64,000 nt of DNA from Pantoea septica (GTDB lineage Bacteria; Pseudomonadota; Gammaproteobacteria; Enterobacterales; Enterobacteriaceae). Position 1 is the stretch's first letter. Each line of letters opens with the position of its first letter. This document shows, one piece after another, positions 1-7,809 of the stretch. The translations under genes were made by a program, and so were the position numbers. A model generated the notes under the pieces. The model did not search any database, had not been told where the DNA came from, and saw only the letters and a list, made by a program, of their open reading frames with translations. The stretch is taken from the NCBI RefSeq assembly GCF_002095575.1, contig NZ_MLJJ01000012.1:57748-121747 (forward strand), written 5' to 3'.

Positions 1-812
1 GCGCTCAGCAGCCCGATCGAATAGGGATGCGCCGGCTGGTAGAAGACGTCGCGCGCGCGGCCATACTCCATGGTACGGCCGGCGTACATCACCAGCACCT
101 TGTCGCAGATGCCCGCCACCACGCCCAGATCGTGGGTGATCATAATGATTGCGGTATTGAACTCGCGCTTCAGCTCATTCAGCAGCGTCATGATCTGCGC
201 CTGGACGGTGACGTCGAGCGCCGTGGTCGGTTCGTCGGCGATCAGCAGCTTGGGCCGGCAGAGCAGCGCCATGGCAATCATCACGCGCTGGCGCATACCG
301 CCGGAAAACTCGTGCGGGAACATCTTCATGCGCTTGCGCGCTTCCGGCATTTTCACCGCGTCGAGCATACGCACCGACTCCTCGAACGCCTGCGCGCTGC
401 TCAGCCCCTTGTGCAGCTTCAGCACCTCCATCAGCTGGTCGCCGACGCGCATATAGGGATTAAGCGAGGTCATCGGATCCTGGAAAATCATCGCTATCTG
501 CTCGGCGCGCAGCTTATTCAGCGCCTTCTCCGGCAGGTTGAGGATCTCTTTGCCGTTGAACAGCGCCGTGCCGCCGATGCGGCCGTTCTTCGCCAGCAGC
601 CCCATCAGGGCGAACGCCGTTTGCGATTTGCCGGACCCCGACTCGCCGACGATGCCCAGGGTTTCGCCGGCGCGCAGCGAGAAGTTCAGATCGTTGACCG
701 CCGTAACGTCGCCATCATGCGTCTGGAAGGTGACGCGCAGATCTTTCACTTCCAGTAACAGGTCGCTTCCCGCGCGGGCGGCCATCGCCGGCTGAAATTC
801 ATGAATAGTCAT
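1..812 (-). CDS. oppD: Oligopeptide ABC transporter ATP-binding protein OppD (3' end outside window)
   Basis: This is one of the two ATPases that power oligopeptide import through the OppBC channel. The leftward frame starts at ATG 812 (MTIHEFQP) and stays open to base 1, giving about 270 residues of the roughly 337 usual for OppD, so the C-terminal oligopeptide-binding domain is cut off by the window edge. Visible motifs are Walker A (GESGSGKS), the Q-loop in [11 protein letters not shown], the ABC signature FSGGMRQR, Walker B with [12 protein letters not shown] and the H-loop in MITHDLGV. The PMTSLNP Q-loop is typical of the Opp/Dpp subfamily. It follows oppC after 11 bases in the same operon; oppF is expected beyond the edge. 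Confidence 0.95.
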   Translation of the reverse strand, partial: MTIHEFQPAMAARAGSDLLLEVKDLRVTFQTHDGDVTAVNDLNFSLRAGETLGIVGESGSGKSQTAFALMGLLAKNGRIGGTALFNGKEILNLPEKALNKLRAEQIAMIFQDPMTSLNPYMRVGDQLMEVLKLHKGLSSAQAFEESVRMLDAVKMPEARKRMKMFPHEFSGGMRQRVMIAMALLCRPKLLIADEPTTALDVTVQAQIMTLLNELKREFNTAIIMITHDLGVVAGICDKVLVMYAGRTMEYGRARDVFYQPAHPYSIGLLS

Positions 813-823
813 CGGGAAACTCC

Positions 824-1732
824 TTAGCGATCTTTCGGGTCGAGGGCGTCACGCAAGCCATCGCCGATAAAGTTGAAACAGAATAGCGTCACCACCAGAA
901 AACCGGCCGGGAACAGCAGCAGCCACGGCGACACCTCCATCGAGTTGGCGCCGTCGCTCAGCAGCGCCCCCCAGCTACTCAGCGGCTCTTGCGTGCCGAG
1001 GCCGAGAAAGCTCAGGAAGGATTCGAACAGGATCATGCTCGGCACCAGCAGCGAGGCGTAAACCACCACCACGCCCAGCACGTTCGGCACGATATGGCGC
1101 AGTACAATGCTGGTGGTAGAGACGCCGCCGACGTGGGCCGCTTCGATAAACTCTTTACGCTTCAGCCCCAGCGTCTGGCCGCGCACGATACGCGCCATGT
1201 CGAGCCAGGAAACCATGCCGATAGCGGCGAAAATCAGCAGGATATTGCGGCCGAAAAAGGTCACCAGCAGGATCACGAAGAACATAAACGGGAAGGAGTT
1301 CAGGATCTCCAGAATACGCATCATCACCGAGTCGGTTTTGCCGCCGAGATAGCCGGCGATAGAGCCGTAAAGGGTGCCGACAATGACCGCGATCAGCGCC
1401 GACGCGACGCCTACCATCAGCGAGATGCGCCCGCCAATGGCGACGCGCACCAGCAGATCGCGCCCGGAGGAGTCGGTGCCGAACCAGTGGCCGGACGTGG
1501 TGTCCGGCGCGGCGGACATCATGCCCCAGTCGGTGTCGTCATAGTTAAACTGCGCGAACATCGGGGCGAAAATAACAAATAGCGTAATCAGCACCAGCAC
1601 CAGCAGGCTAATCAGCGCCGCACGGTTATGAATAAAACGGCGACGCGCATCCTGCCACAGGCTGCGCCCTTCTACCTCGAGCTTTTCGCTGAAGGCGTCG
1701 AGAGCTTCGCTGTTTTTCTTACTCAACATCAT
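824..1732 (-). CDS. oppC: Oligopeptide ABC transporter permease OppC
   Basis: Inner-membrane permease subunit that pairs with OppB to form the oligopeptide channel. The 302 residues match the length of E. coli OppC, and the N-terminus (MMLSKKNSEAL) and C-terminus (DALDPKDR) are also the same type. It has a soluble N-terminal stretch, a first membrane helix near residues 38-60 and a BPD_transp_1 core with the EAA loop around EFIEAAHVGGVS, which contacts the ATPases. ATG 1732 has GGAG six bases upstream; a second in-frame ATG follows directly. It lies 14 bases after oppB and 11 before oppD, consistent with one transcript. Confidence 0.97.
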   Translation of the reverse strand: MMLSKKNSEALDAFSEKLEVEGRSLWQDARRRFIHNRAALISLLVLVLITLFVIFAPMFAQFNYDDTDWGMMSAAPDTTSGHWFGTDSSGRDLLVRVAIGGRISLMVGVASALIAVIVGTLYGSIAGYLGGKTDSVMMRILEILNSFPFMFFVILLVTFFGRNILLIFAAIGMVSWLDMARIVRGQTLGLKRKEFIEAAHVGGVSTTSIVLRHIVPNVLGVVVVYASLLVPSMILFESFLSFLGLGTQEPLSSWGALLSDGANSMEVSPWLLLFPAGFLVVTLFCFNFIGDGLRDALDPKDR

Positions 1733-1746
1733 TGCGAGCTCCAGCG

Positions 1747-2667
1747 TTAGTAACGGATTTTCGGATCGATCACGGCGTAGAGCACGTCGACGATCGCGTT
1801 AAAAATAATGGTCAGTACGCCGACCAGTATGGTCAGGCTCATCACCAGCGAATAGTCACGGTTCAGCGCGCCGTTAACGAACAGCTGGCCGATGCCGGGC
1901 AGGCCGTAAATCGACTCGATGACCATTGAGCCGGTGATGATGCCGACAAACGCCGGGCCGAGATAGGAGAGCACCGGCAGCAGCGCGGGCTTAAGCGCAT
2001 GGCGCAGCACGATGCGGCGCAGCGGCAGTCCCTTGGCGCGCGCGGTGCGGATGAAGTTAGAGTGCATCACCTCAATCATCGAGCCGCGGGTAATACGCGC
2101 GATACTGGCGATATAGGCCAGCGACAGCGCCACCATCGGCAGCACCATATAGCGCAGCTGCCCGCCGTTCCAGCCGCCGCCGGGCAGCCATTTCAGGGTG
2201 ATGGCGAAAAGCAGCACCAGCAGCGGCGCCACCACGAAGCTGGGTATCACCACGCCGGTCATGGCGACCCCCATCACCGCATAATCCCACAGGCTGTTTT
2301 GCCTGAGCGCCGCGATGACGCCCGCCGTCACCCCGAGGATCACCGCCAGCACGAAGGCCGCCAGGCCCAGCCTGGCCGAGACCGGGAACGCATGGCCGAC
2401 CAGATAGTTAACCGTATAGTCTTTATATTTAAACGAAGGGCCGAAGTCGCCGTGCGCCAGCTGGATCAGGTAATCCAGATACTGTTTGCCGATGGGATCG
2501 TTCAGGTGGTACTTCGCTTCGATGTTCGCCATCACTTCCGGCGCCAGCGTGCGCTCGCCGGTAAAAGGACTGCCGGGCGCGAGGCGCATCATAAAGAATG
2601 AGATAGTGATCAGCACGAAGAGCGTGGGGATCGCTTCGAGCAGTCGACGCAGGATAAATTTTAACAT
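1747..2667 (-). CDS. oppB: Oligopeptide ABC transporter permease OppB
   Basis: Second inner-membrane permease subunit of the oligopeptide transporter, 306 residues. I chose ATG 2667 (MLKFILRRLLEAIPTLF), the usual OppB beginning, rather than an upstream start that would add 20 residues of non-conserved sequence. It has the N-terminal helix, then the characteristic LAPGSPF segment and a BPD_transp_1 domain with the EAA loop in FIRTARAKGLPLRRIVLRHAL. It is separated from oppA by about 90 bases containing a stable hairpin, a layout that usually lowers expression of the membrane components relative to the binding protein. Confidence 0.96.
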   Translation of the reverse strand: MLKFILRRLLEAIPTLFVLITISFFMMRLAPGSPFTGERTLAPEVMANIEAKYHLNDPIGKQYLDYLIQLAHGDFGPSFKYKDYTVNYLVGHAFPVSARLGLAAFVLAVILGVTAGVIAALRQNSLWDYAVMGVAMTGVVIPSFVVAPLLVLLFAITLKWLPGGGWNGGQLRYMVLPMVALSLAYIASIARITRGSMIEVMHSNFIRTARAKGLPLRRIVLRHALKPALLPVLSYLGPAFVGIITGSMVIESIYGLPGIGQLFVNGALNRDYSLVMSLTILVGVLTIIFNAIVDVLYAVIDPKIRY

Positions 2668-2713
2668 TGCCGTACCTACCAGGCTTATTGCTTCACAAAG
2701 CGTACAAAGTACA

Positions 2714-2738
2714 TAAAGGCGGCGCACAGCGCGCCGCC
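2714..2738 (-). terminator. oppA-oppB intergenic hairpin (attenuator or partial terminator)
   Basis: Perfect 8-bp GC stem GGCGGCGC (2718-2725) and GCGCCGCC (2731-2738) with a 5-base loop. Read leftward it is followed by CTTTATG, a short U run only. It sits directly after the oppA stop and before oppB, so partial termination or 3'-end protection of the abundant oppA message is likely. The structure is visible; the role is inferred from opp operons in general. Confidence 0.6.
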
Positions 2739-2760
2739 CTTGCCGATAGCCTGTTTGCTA

Positions 2761-4398
2761 TTAGTGTTTGATGATGTAGAAGTTCTTGCTAAGCGTTTTA
2801 TCCAGCGGATCTTTGCCGGTATAACCGCCGACGTAAGGTTTCACCAGACGCGCGTTTACGTAGTAGTAAACCGGCACGATAGTGCTGTCCTTATCCATGA
2901 TTTGCTCAGCTTTGGCATAATCCGCCGCCCGCGCCTTGTCGTCTGCCGCCTTGATCGCATCGTGGATCACTTTGTCGAACTCGGCGCTCTTATAGTGAGA
3001 GGTGTTGTTGCTGCTGTCAGAAAGCATGGTGTTCAGGAAGGAGGTCGGCTCATTGTAGTCCGCACACCAGGCGGCGCGCGCGACGTCAAAGTTGCCCTGA
3101 TGACGCGTGTCGAGGAAGGTTTTCCACTCCTGGTTTTCCAGCTTGATGTTTACGCCGATGTTTTTCTTCCAGATAGAAGATGCGGCAATAGCCAGCTTCT
3201 TGTGCAGATCGGAGGTGTTGTACAGCAGGTTGAAAGTCAGCGGCTTGTCAGCGGTGTAGCCCGCTTCGGCCAGCAGTTTTTTCGCCTCTTCGTTACGCTT
3301 GTCCTGCGACCACTTGAACCAGTCCGGCGGCAGAATATCCATACCGTCCGTAGCCGGTGGCGTATAGCTATAGGCCGGCAGCTGGCCCTGCGCCAGCACT
3401 TTGTTGACGATAATGTCGCGGTCCAGACCGAGCTTAAGGGCGGCGCGCACGCGCGGATCGGTAAACGGCGCTTTCTGGTTGTTGATTTCGTAGTAGTAGG
3501 TGCAGAGATAGGGATCGACATGCAGCTCTTTAGGATTTTCGCGCTGCAGCTTTTTGAACAGCTCGATCGGCATGTTGTTATAGGTCATGTCGCTGCCGTT
3601 TTCCGAGAAGTAGCGGTTAACGTCGCTGACTTCCGAGTTAATCGGCAGATAGGTCACCTTGTTCAGTACCGTGTGTTCGTTGTCCCAGTACTGTGGATTA
3701 CGCACCAGGGTGATGCGCTCGTTGATCACGTGCGCTTCCAGCTTAAAGGCACCGTTGCCGACCCAGTTCTGCGGCTGCGTCCACTGGTCGCCAAATTTTT
3801 CAATCGCAGGCTTGTAGACCGGCGACATAACGGCGTTAATCAGCAGCTTGTAAAAATAGGGCACCGGCTCGCTCAGCGTGACCTGCAAGGTATGGTCATC
3901 CAGCGCTTTCACGCCCAGGTCCGAGGTTGGTTTTTTCCCGGCGATAACATCATCGACGTTCTCAATGTGGCCATACTGCAGGTAGCTGGCGTAAGGGGAT
4001 GCGGTTTTCGGATCGGCCAGACGCTGCCAGCTGTAGACGAAGTCCTGCGCGGTCACCGGCTCACCGTTTGACCATTTGGCATTGTTACGCAGGTGGAAGG
4101 TCCAGACTTTGAAGTCTTTGTTTTCCCATTTTTCCGCCACGCCCGGGATCGGATGGCCATCGCTATCGCTAACCAGCAGTCCCTCATAGAGATCGCGCGC
4201 CACGTTGTCTTCCGGCACGCCTTCGATTTTGTGCGGATCCAGCGACTGCACTTCATCGCCGTTGCCGCGCACCAGCTCCTGTTTCGCCGCCAGTTCAACG
4301 CCTGCCGGAACCTTTGCTGCCAGTGCATTCCCTGCCAGTGCGCCCATTGCTGCCAGAACGCCTGCAGCAATCAGACTTTTTTTCGTGATGTGGTTCAT
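2761..4398 (-). CDS. oppA: Periplasmic oligopeptide-binding protein OppA
   Basis: Captures peptides in the periplasm and delivers them to OppBCDF. It has 545 residues, close to E. coli OppA (543). ATG 4398 starts a classic signal peptide (MNHITKKSLIAAGVLAAMG..., cleavage probably after NALA). The mature part is an SBP_bac_5 domain containing RDLYEGLL, the conserved YSWQRLADPKTASPYASYL stretch and the C-terminal KDPLDKTLSKNFYIIKH. It is the proximal gene of the opp block, 150 bases downstream of a second, related binding protein gene. In relatives oppA mRNA is repressed by the GcvB small RNA; I did not locate that target here. Confidence 0.97.
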   Translation of the reverse strand: MNHITKKSLIAAGVLAAMGALAGNALAAKVPAGVELAAKQELVRGNGDEVQSLDPHKIEGVPEDNVARDLYEGLLVSDSDGHPIPGVAEKWENKDFKVWTFHLRNNAKWSNGEPVTAQDFVYSWQRLADPKTASPYASYLQYGHIENVDDVIAGKKPTSDLGVKALDDHTLQVTLSEPVPYFYKLLINAVMSPVYKPAIEKFGDQWTQPQNWVGNGAFKLEAHVINERITLVRNPQYWDNEHTVLNKVTYLPINSEVSDVNRYFSENGSDMTYNNMPIELFKKLQRENPKELHVDPYLCTYYYEINNQKAPFTDPRVRAALKLGLDRDIIVNKVLAQGQLPAYSYTPPATDGMDILPPDWFKWSQDKRNEEAKKLLAEAGYTADKPLTFNLLYNTSDLHKKLAIAASSIWKKNIGVNIKLENQEWKTFLDTRHQGNFDVARAAWCADYNEPTSFLNTMLSDSSNNTSHYKSAEFDKVIHDAIKAADDKARAADYAKAEQIMDKDSTIVPVYYYVNARLVKPYVGGYTGKDPLDKTLSKNFYIIKH

Positions 4399-4548
4399 TA
4401 TTACACTCCAGTTTTTTATCTTCACCGACACGGCAAGCCGTCTCGGCGTCCCCCGTTAGCGGGTTCCTCATTTTGGCTGAGGATAGTTGTTTGCCCCGAA
4501 AGGCTTCAGCACCGCGCGGGCTTCCCGGCTTATGTTGCCGGGTCAGCC

Positions 4549-6165
4549 TCAGTGCTTTTTAATGAAGTAATATTTCAAATCGGTCATATCGAGCGGGTCT
4601 TTGCCGGTAAAACCGCCTGTCCAGGGTTTCACCAGCCGCACGCTGACGCGGTAATAAACTGGCACAATCGCCGAGTCGTTGTCGAGCTGTGCTTCAGCCT
4701 GCTGGTAGAGCGCGGCGCGCGCCGCTTCGCTGCTGGCGGATAGGGTTTGCGCCAGCAGACGGTCATAGTTTTCGCTGTGGTAAAACGCCGTGTTGATTGA
4801 GGCGTTGCCGATCAGCATATTCAGAAAGGTAGAGGGCTCGTTGTAGTCGGCGCACCAGGTGGCGCGCACCACGTCATACTGCGCCTGATGGCGCGTCTCC
4901 AGCAGGGTTTTCCACTCCTGATTCTGCAGGCTGACCTGCGCGCCGAGGTTCTTTTGCCACATCGAGGCGGCGGCGATCGCCTGCTTTTTGTTTTGATCGG
5001 AGGTGTTGTAGAGCAGCGTAAAGCGCAGCGGACGCTGGGCGTTATAGCCCGCCTCGGCCAGCAGTTTTTTAGCGGCCGCGTTGCGTTCCGCCTGGCTCCA
5101 GGTGAACCAGGCCGGCGGCGTCAGCGTGACGCCCGCCGTCGCAGGCGGTGTCAGGCTATAAGCCGGAATCTGGCCCTGCCCCATAATTTTCTGCGTGATG
5201 ATATCGCGATCCAGCGTCAGCTTGATGGCGGTACGGACGCGCGCGTCGTTAAACGGCGGTTTTTTATTGTTGATCTCGTAGTAGAAGGTGCAAAGCAGCG
5301 GGCTGACTTTCACCTGATCGCCCAGTTCGCCCTGCAGCTTGCGGAACAGTTCGGGCGGCACCACGCTGTTGGTCATATCGGTGTTGCCGCTGCGATAGCG
5401 GTTGACGTCGTTATGGTCCGACTCGATCGGCAGAAAGGTGCCCTGCTCGATTACCGTGCGGGCGTTATCCCAGTAGCCGGGATTGCGCTTCAGCACCAGC
5501 TTCTCGTTGATCACCCACTCGTTCAGCAGATAGGCGCCGTTGCCAACATAGTGCTCGGGACGCGTCCAGGCATCGCCCCACTTCTCTACCGTCGCCGCGT
5601 TGACCGGCGACAACGCGGTATTTGCCAGCATAGAGATAAAATAGGGCACGGGTTCGCTCAGGGTGACCTGCAAATGACGATCGTCCAGCGCCCTGACGCC
5701 GAGGCTGTCAGGCGGAGCTTTTCCCGCCATGATCTCGTCGATATTGCGGAGGTGCGCCGCCTGCAGATAGCTGGCATAAGGCGAGGCGGTTTTGGGATCG
5801 GCGAGACGCCGCCAGCTGTAAACGAAATCGTGCGCGGTAACCGGCGCGCCGTTGCTCCATTTCGCGTTGTCGCGCAGGGTGAAGGTCCAGACTTTTCCGC
5901 CCTCGTTTTGCCACGACTGCGCCACGCCCGGCACGATAGCGCCGGTGTTGTCGGTGGTCACCAGCCCTTCCAGCAGGTTGGAGATAATGCGCGATTCCGG
6001 CACGCCCTCCGTCTTTTGCGGATCGAGCGAAGAAACCTCTGTGCCGTTATTGATCACGATATTTTGCGTGGCGGCGAGTTCGGTACCCGGGGGAACAGTC
6101 GCGGCGTGCGCGGCGCCGGAGAGTATCATTAAGCTGAGTGACAGCGGCGTAATCTTCCATTTCAT
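4549..6165 (-). CDS. Second OppA/MppA-family peptide-binding protein
   Basis: A 538-residue paralogue of the neighbouring OppA, sharing its architecture throughout: signal peptide (MKWKITPLSLSLMILSGAAHA), SBP_bac_5 domain, the YSWRRLADPKTASPYASYL stretch and C-terminal KDPLDMTDLKYYFIKKH. ATG 6165 is preferred over a TTG immediately before it. It probably feeds peptides, possibly murein tripeptide as MppA does, into the same OppBCDF channel; the substrate is not decidable from sequence. It lies in tandem with oppA, 150 bases upstream and in the same direction. The divergence between the copies suggests an old duplication rather than a recent one. The name MppA is not certain, so no symbol is given. 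Confidence 0.85.
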   Translation of the reverse strand: MKWKITPLSLSLMILSGAAHAATVPPGTELAATQNIVINNGTEVSSLDPQKTEGVPESRIISNLLEGLVTTDNTGAIVPGVAQSWQNEGGKVWTFTLRDNAKWSNGAPVTAHDFVYSWRRLADPKTASPYASYLQAAHLRNIDEIMAGKAPPDSLGVRALDDRHLQVTLSEPVPYFISMLANTALSPVNAATVEKWGDAWTRPEHYVGNGAYLLNEWVINEKLVLKRNPGYWDNARTVIEQGTFLPIESDHNDVNRYRSGNTDMTNSVVPPELFRKLQGELGDQVKVSPLLCTFYYEINNKKPPFNDARVRTAIKLTLDRDIITQKIMGQGQIPAYSLTPPATAGVTLTPPAWFTWSQAERNAAAKKLLAEAGYNAQRPLRFTLLYNTSDQNKKQAIAAASMWQKNLGAQVSLQNQEWKTLLETRHQAQYDVVRATWCADYNEPSTFLNMLIGNASINTAFYHSENYDRLLAQTLSASSEAARAALYQQAEAQLDNDSAIVPVYYRVSVRLVKPWTGGFTGKDPLDMTDLKYYFIKKH

Positions 6166-6733
6166 CAAAAAAGTTAACCCTTCTTCATAAGCCCTTTAGC
6201 TCATAAGCAAGAAGCGTTCTTACTTTGAGACCAAATGAAAAACTATTGCGCCGAAAATTAGCAGAACGCCTGCTCTGCCGACAAAGTAAAAATAACAAAA
6301 ATGTTACCTGATTCTCTTTTATCACGTCTGCATGCAGGAGGATAGCGTTAATTTTTTCGCGGAAATAATGCTTATCACCCTGTTTATACAGCAGATTAGC
6401 GGTTTTTCCGCGTCAACTCGCGCTTTCGCTTTCCTGATCGCGCGGGAATGCGCAACCCTTCTGCCTTTTTCTTCATTGTGAAAACAAAAAGCAGGTAATT
6501 GCAGCTTTCATGCCAGTTTATGATGCCATTTCAGCGAGCGCTGACATTTTATGATGTGAAAATAGTCACAGCGGGAAGATATCGCGTCTGGCGCGACAGG
6601 CGGGCAAGTAATTTGCTTAATAATTTTTGCAGCAGATTAAGCCGCAGGAATAATTGCATTATAATGGTGCAATAAAACGTGCAATTGCACCATTAAGAGA
6701 CATAACAGCGTTTGCGCTGGAAATTAAGCTGCC
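6166..6733. other. Intergenic region between ychE and the oppA-like gene
   Basis: About 570 bases with no convincing gene. It is AT-rich and should hold the promoter of the leftward oppA-like gene and the 3' end of ychE. The only obvious structure is the palindrome at 6662-6695, listed separately. No terminator with a clear U tract was found. Confidence 0.6.
6662..6695. repeat. Inverted repeat with nested 12-bp palindrome
   Basis: TAATGGTGCAAT (6662-6673) is perfectly repeated in inverse as ATTGCACCATTA (6684-6695), spaced by 10 bases. Nested at 6679-6690 is the perfect palindrome GTGCAATTGCAC. A TATAAT hexamer (6660-6665) overlaps the left arm on the + strand. There is no U tract, so an operator is more likely than a terminator. 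No known regulator consensus was recognised. Confidence 0.5.
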
Positions 6734-7381
6734 TTAATTCACCAGCCCGGGAAATAACGCTTTGATGCCGGTAACCACGAACTCAATACCGAGCGCCATC
6801 AGCAGCAGGCCCATAATACGCGTAATCACGTTAATGCCGGTCTGACCGAGCACGCGCACCATCAGCGGCGCGGCGCGGAACAGCAGCCAGCAGCAAAAGG
6901 CAAAGAGCGCAATCGCCACGCTAAAGCCCAACAGGTTTTGCCAGCTGTGGTAGCGCGTGCTCCAGACTATGGTCGAGCTGATAGCGCCAGGTCCGGCCAT
7001 CAGCGGCAGCGCGAGCGGCACCACGCCGATACTCTCGCGAATGGCGGTTTCCGATTTCTCCTGCTTATTCTGTTTATCTTCGCCCAGCTTGCCGCTGATC
7101 ATAGACATGGCGATGGTGACCACCAGAATGCCGCCCGCGATGCGGAAGGAGTCGATGGAGATGCCGAAAATATGCAGGATGGCGTCGCCGAGAAACAGCG
7201 AGGTCCAGAGAATAATGGCGACCGCCAGGTTCGCGGTCATATTGGTTTTATTACGCTCAGCCGCCGCCTGATAGCTGGTCATGCTGATAAAAACGGGAAT
7301 AATGCCGACTGGATTCACCAGCGCGAACAGGCCAACAAAGAATTTGATATAGCCCGAAAGATCAAGCAACGCAGGGTTCAC
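6734..7381 (-). CDS. ychE: MarC-family inner membrane protein YchE
   Basis: Multi-pass inner membrane protein of the MarC (UPF0056) family, function unknown. Starting at GTG 7381 (translated MNPALLDLSGYIKFF) gives exactly 215 residues, the usual YchE length, with GGAG about 6 bases upstream; an upstream in-frame start would add 15 unrelated residues. About six hydrophobic segments are visible, with the conserved FALVNPVGIIPVFISMT near the start, the SIDSFRIAGGILVVTIAMSMI block and a soluble loop rich in K, Q and E around GKLGEDKQNKQEKSE. Its position between opp genes and adhE matches the E. coli order. Confidence 0.95.
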   Translation of the reverse strand: MNPALLDLSGYIKFFVGLFALVNPVGIIPVFISMTSYQAAAERNKTNMTANLAVAIILWTSLFLGDAILHIFGISIDSFRIAGGILVVTIAMSMISGKLGEDKQNKQEKSETAIRESIGVVPLALPLMAGPGAISSTIVWSTRYHSWQNLLGFSVAIALFAFCCWLLFRAAPLMVRVLGQTGINVITRIMGLLLMALGIEFVVTGIKALFPGLVN

Positions 7382-7809
7382 GGTTCGCTCCGATGAGGGA
7401 AAAGAAATCGCGCTTAATTTACGCAAAAACTGCCGCGTTAACCAGTCAACAAAACAGAAAATTCTGCTGCTTCAGGGCAAAACAGAGAGCCTGTCGCGCC
7501 AGGGCGGCGCAAAGCAGAAATAAAACCGGTCGGCGCACGACGGCCTCTCAATCTTTGGCAAAAATGGCTGCTGAAAGGTGTCAGCTTGGGCTTAAATTGA
7601 TCTGAATCAATATTCATCTACCCCATTCCAGGTAATCTTTTCCCATCGAAAGTTTTTAGCAAAATTGTTTGACCCGTGCGAAAACTCTTTCAGTAAGCCA
7701 ACGAAAATTCTGGCTTTTTGGCTTAGGCCAAAATATTAGCGCAGCATGGCTATAATCAGGACTCCAGGCAGGTTTACTAACAGAGTTTAACTTCCTTCAG
7801 GAGAGCACC
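7382..7809. other. adhE upstream regulatory region
   Basis: A 428-base region between the divergent starts of ychE and adhE. It holds the FNR-type box at 7597-7610 and a TATAAT hexamer at 7751-7756, about 55 bases before the adhE start, without an evident -35 partner. A short ORF of 70 codons in this gap has no support and is ignored. Confidence 0.6.
7597..7610. promoter_or_regulatory. Perfect FNR-consensus box upstream of adhE
   Basis: TTGATCTGAATCAA matches the FNR consensus TTGAT-N4-ATCAA at every defined position. It is centred about 206 bases before the adhE ATG. Anaerobic control of this fermentative enzyme is biologically sensible. Whether it activates or represses depends on the transcription start, which I cannot fix; ychE, read the other way, could also be the target. 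Confidence 0.65.

Noticed and set aside
2740..6132. Long rightward ORFs of 443 and 414 codons opposite the two oppA-like genes
   Set aside because: Both lie antisense to well-supported binding protein genes and show the usual arginine/histidine-rich shadow composition.
7393..7605. A 70-codon ORF in the ychE-adhE gap
   Set aside because: No Shine-Dalgarno and no recognisable features; it overlaps the ychE start and the FNR box.
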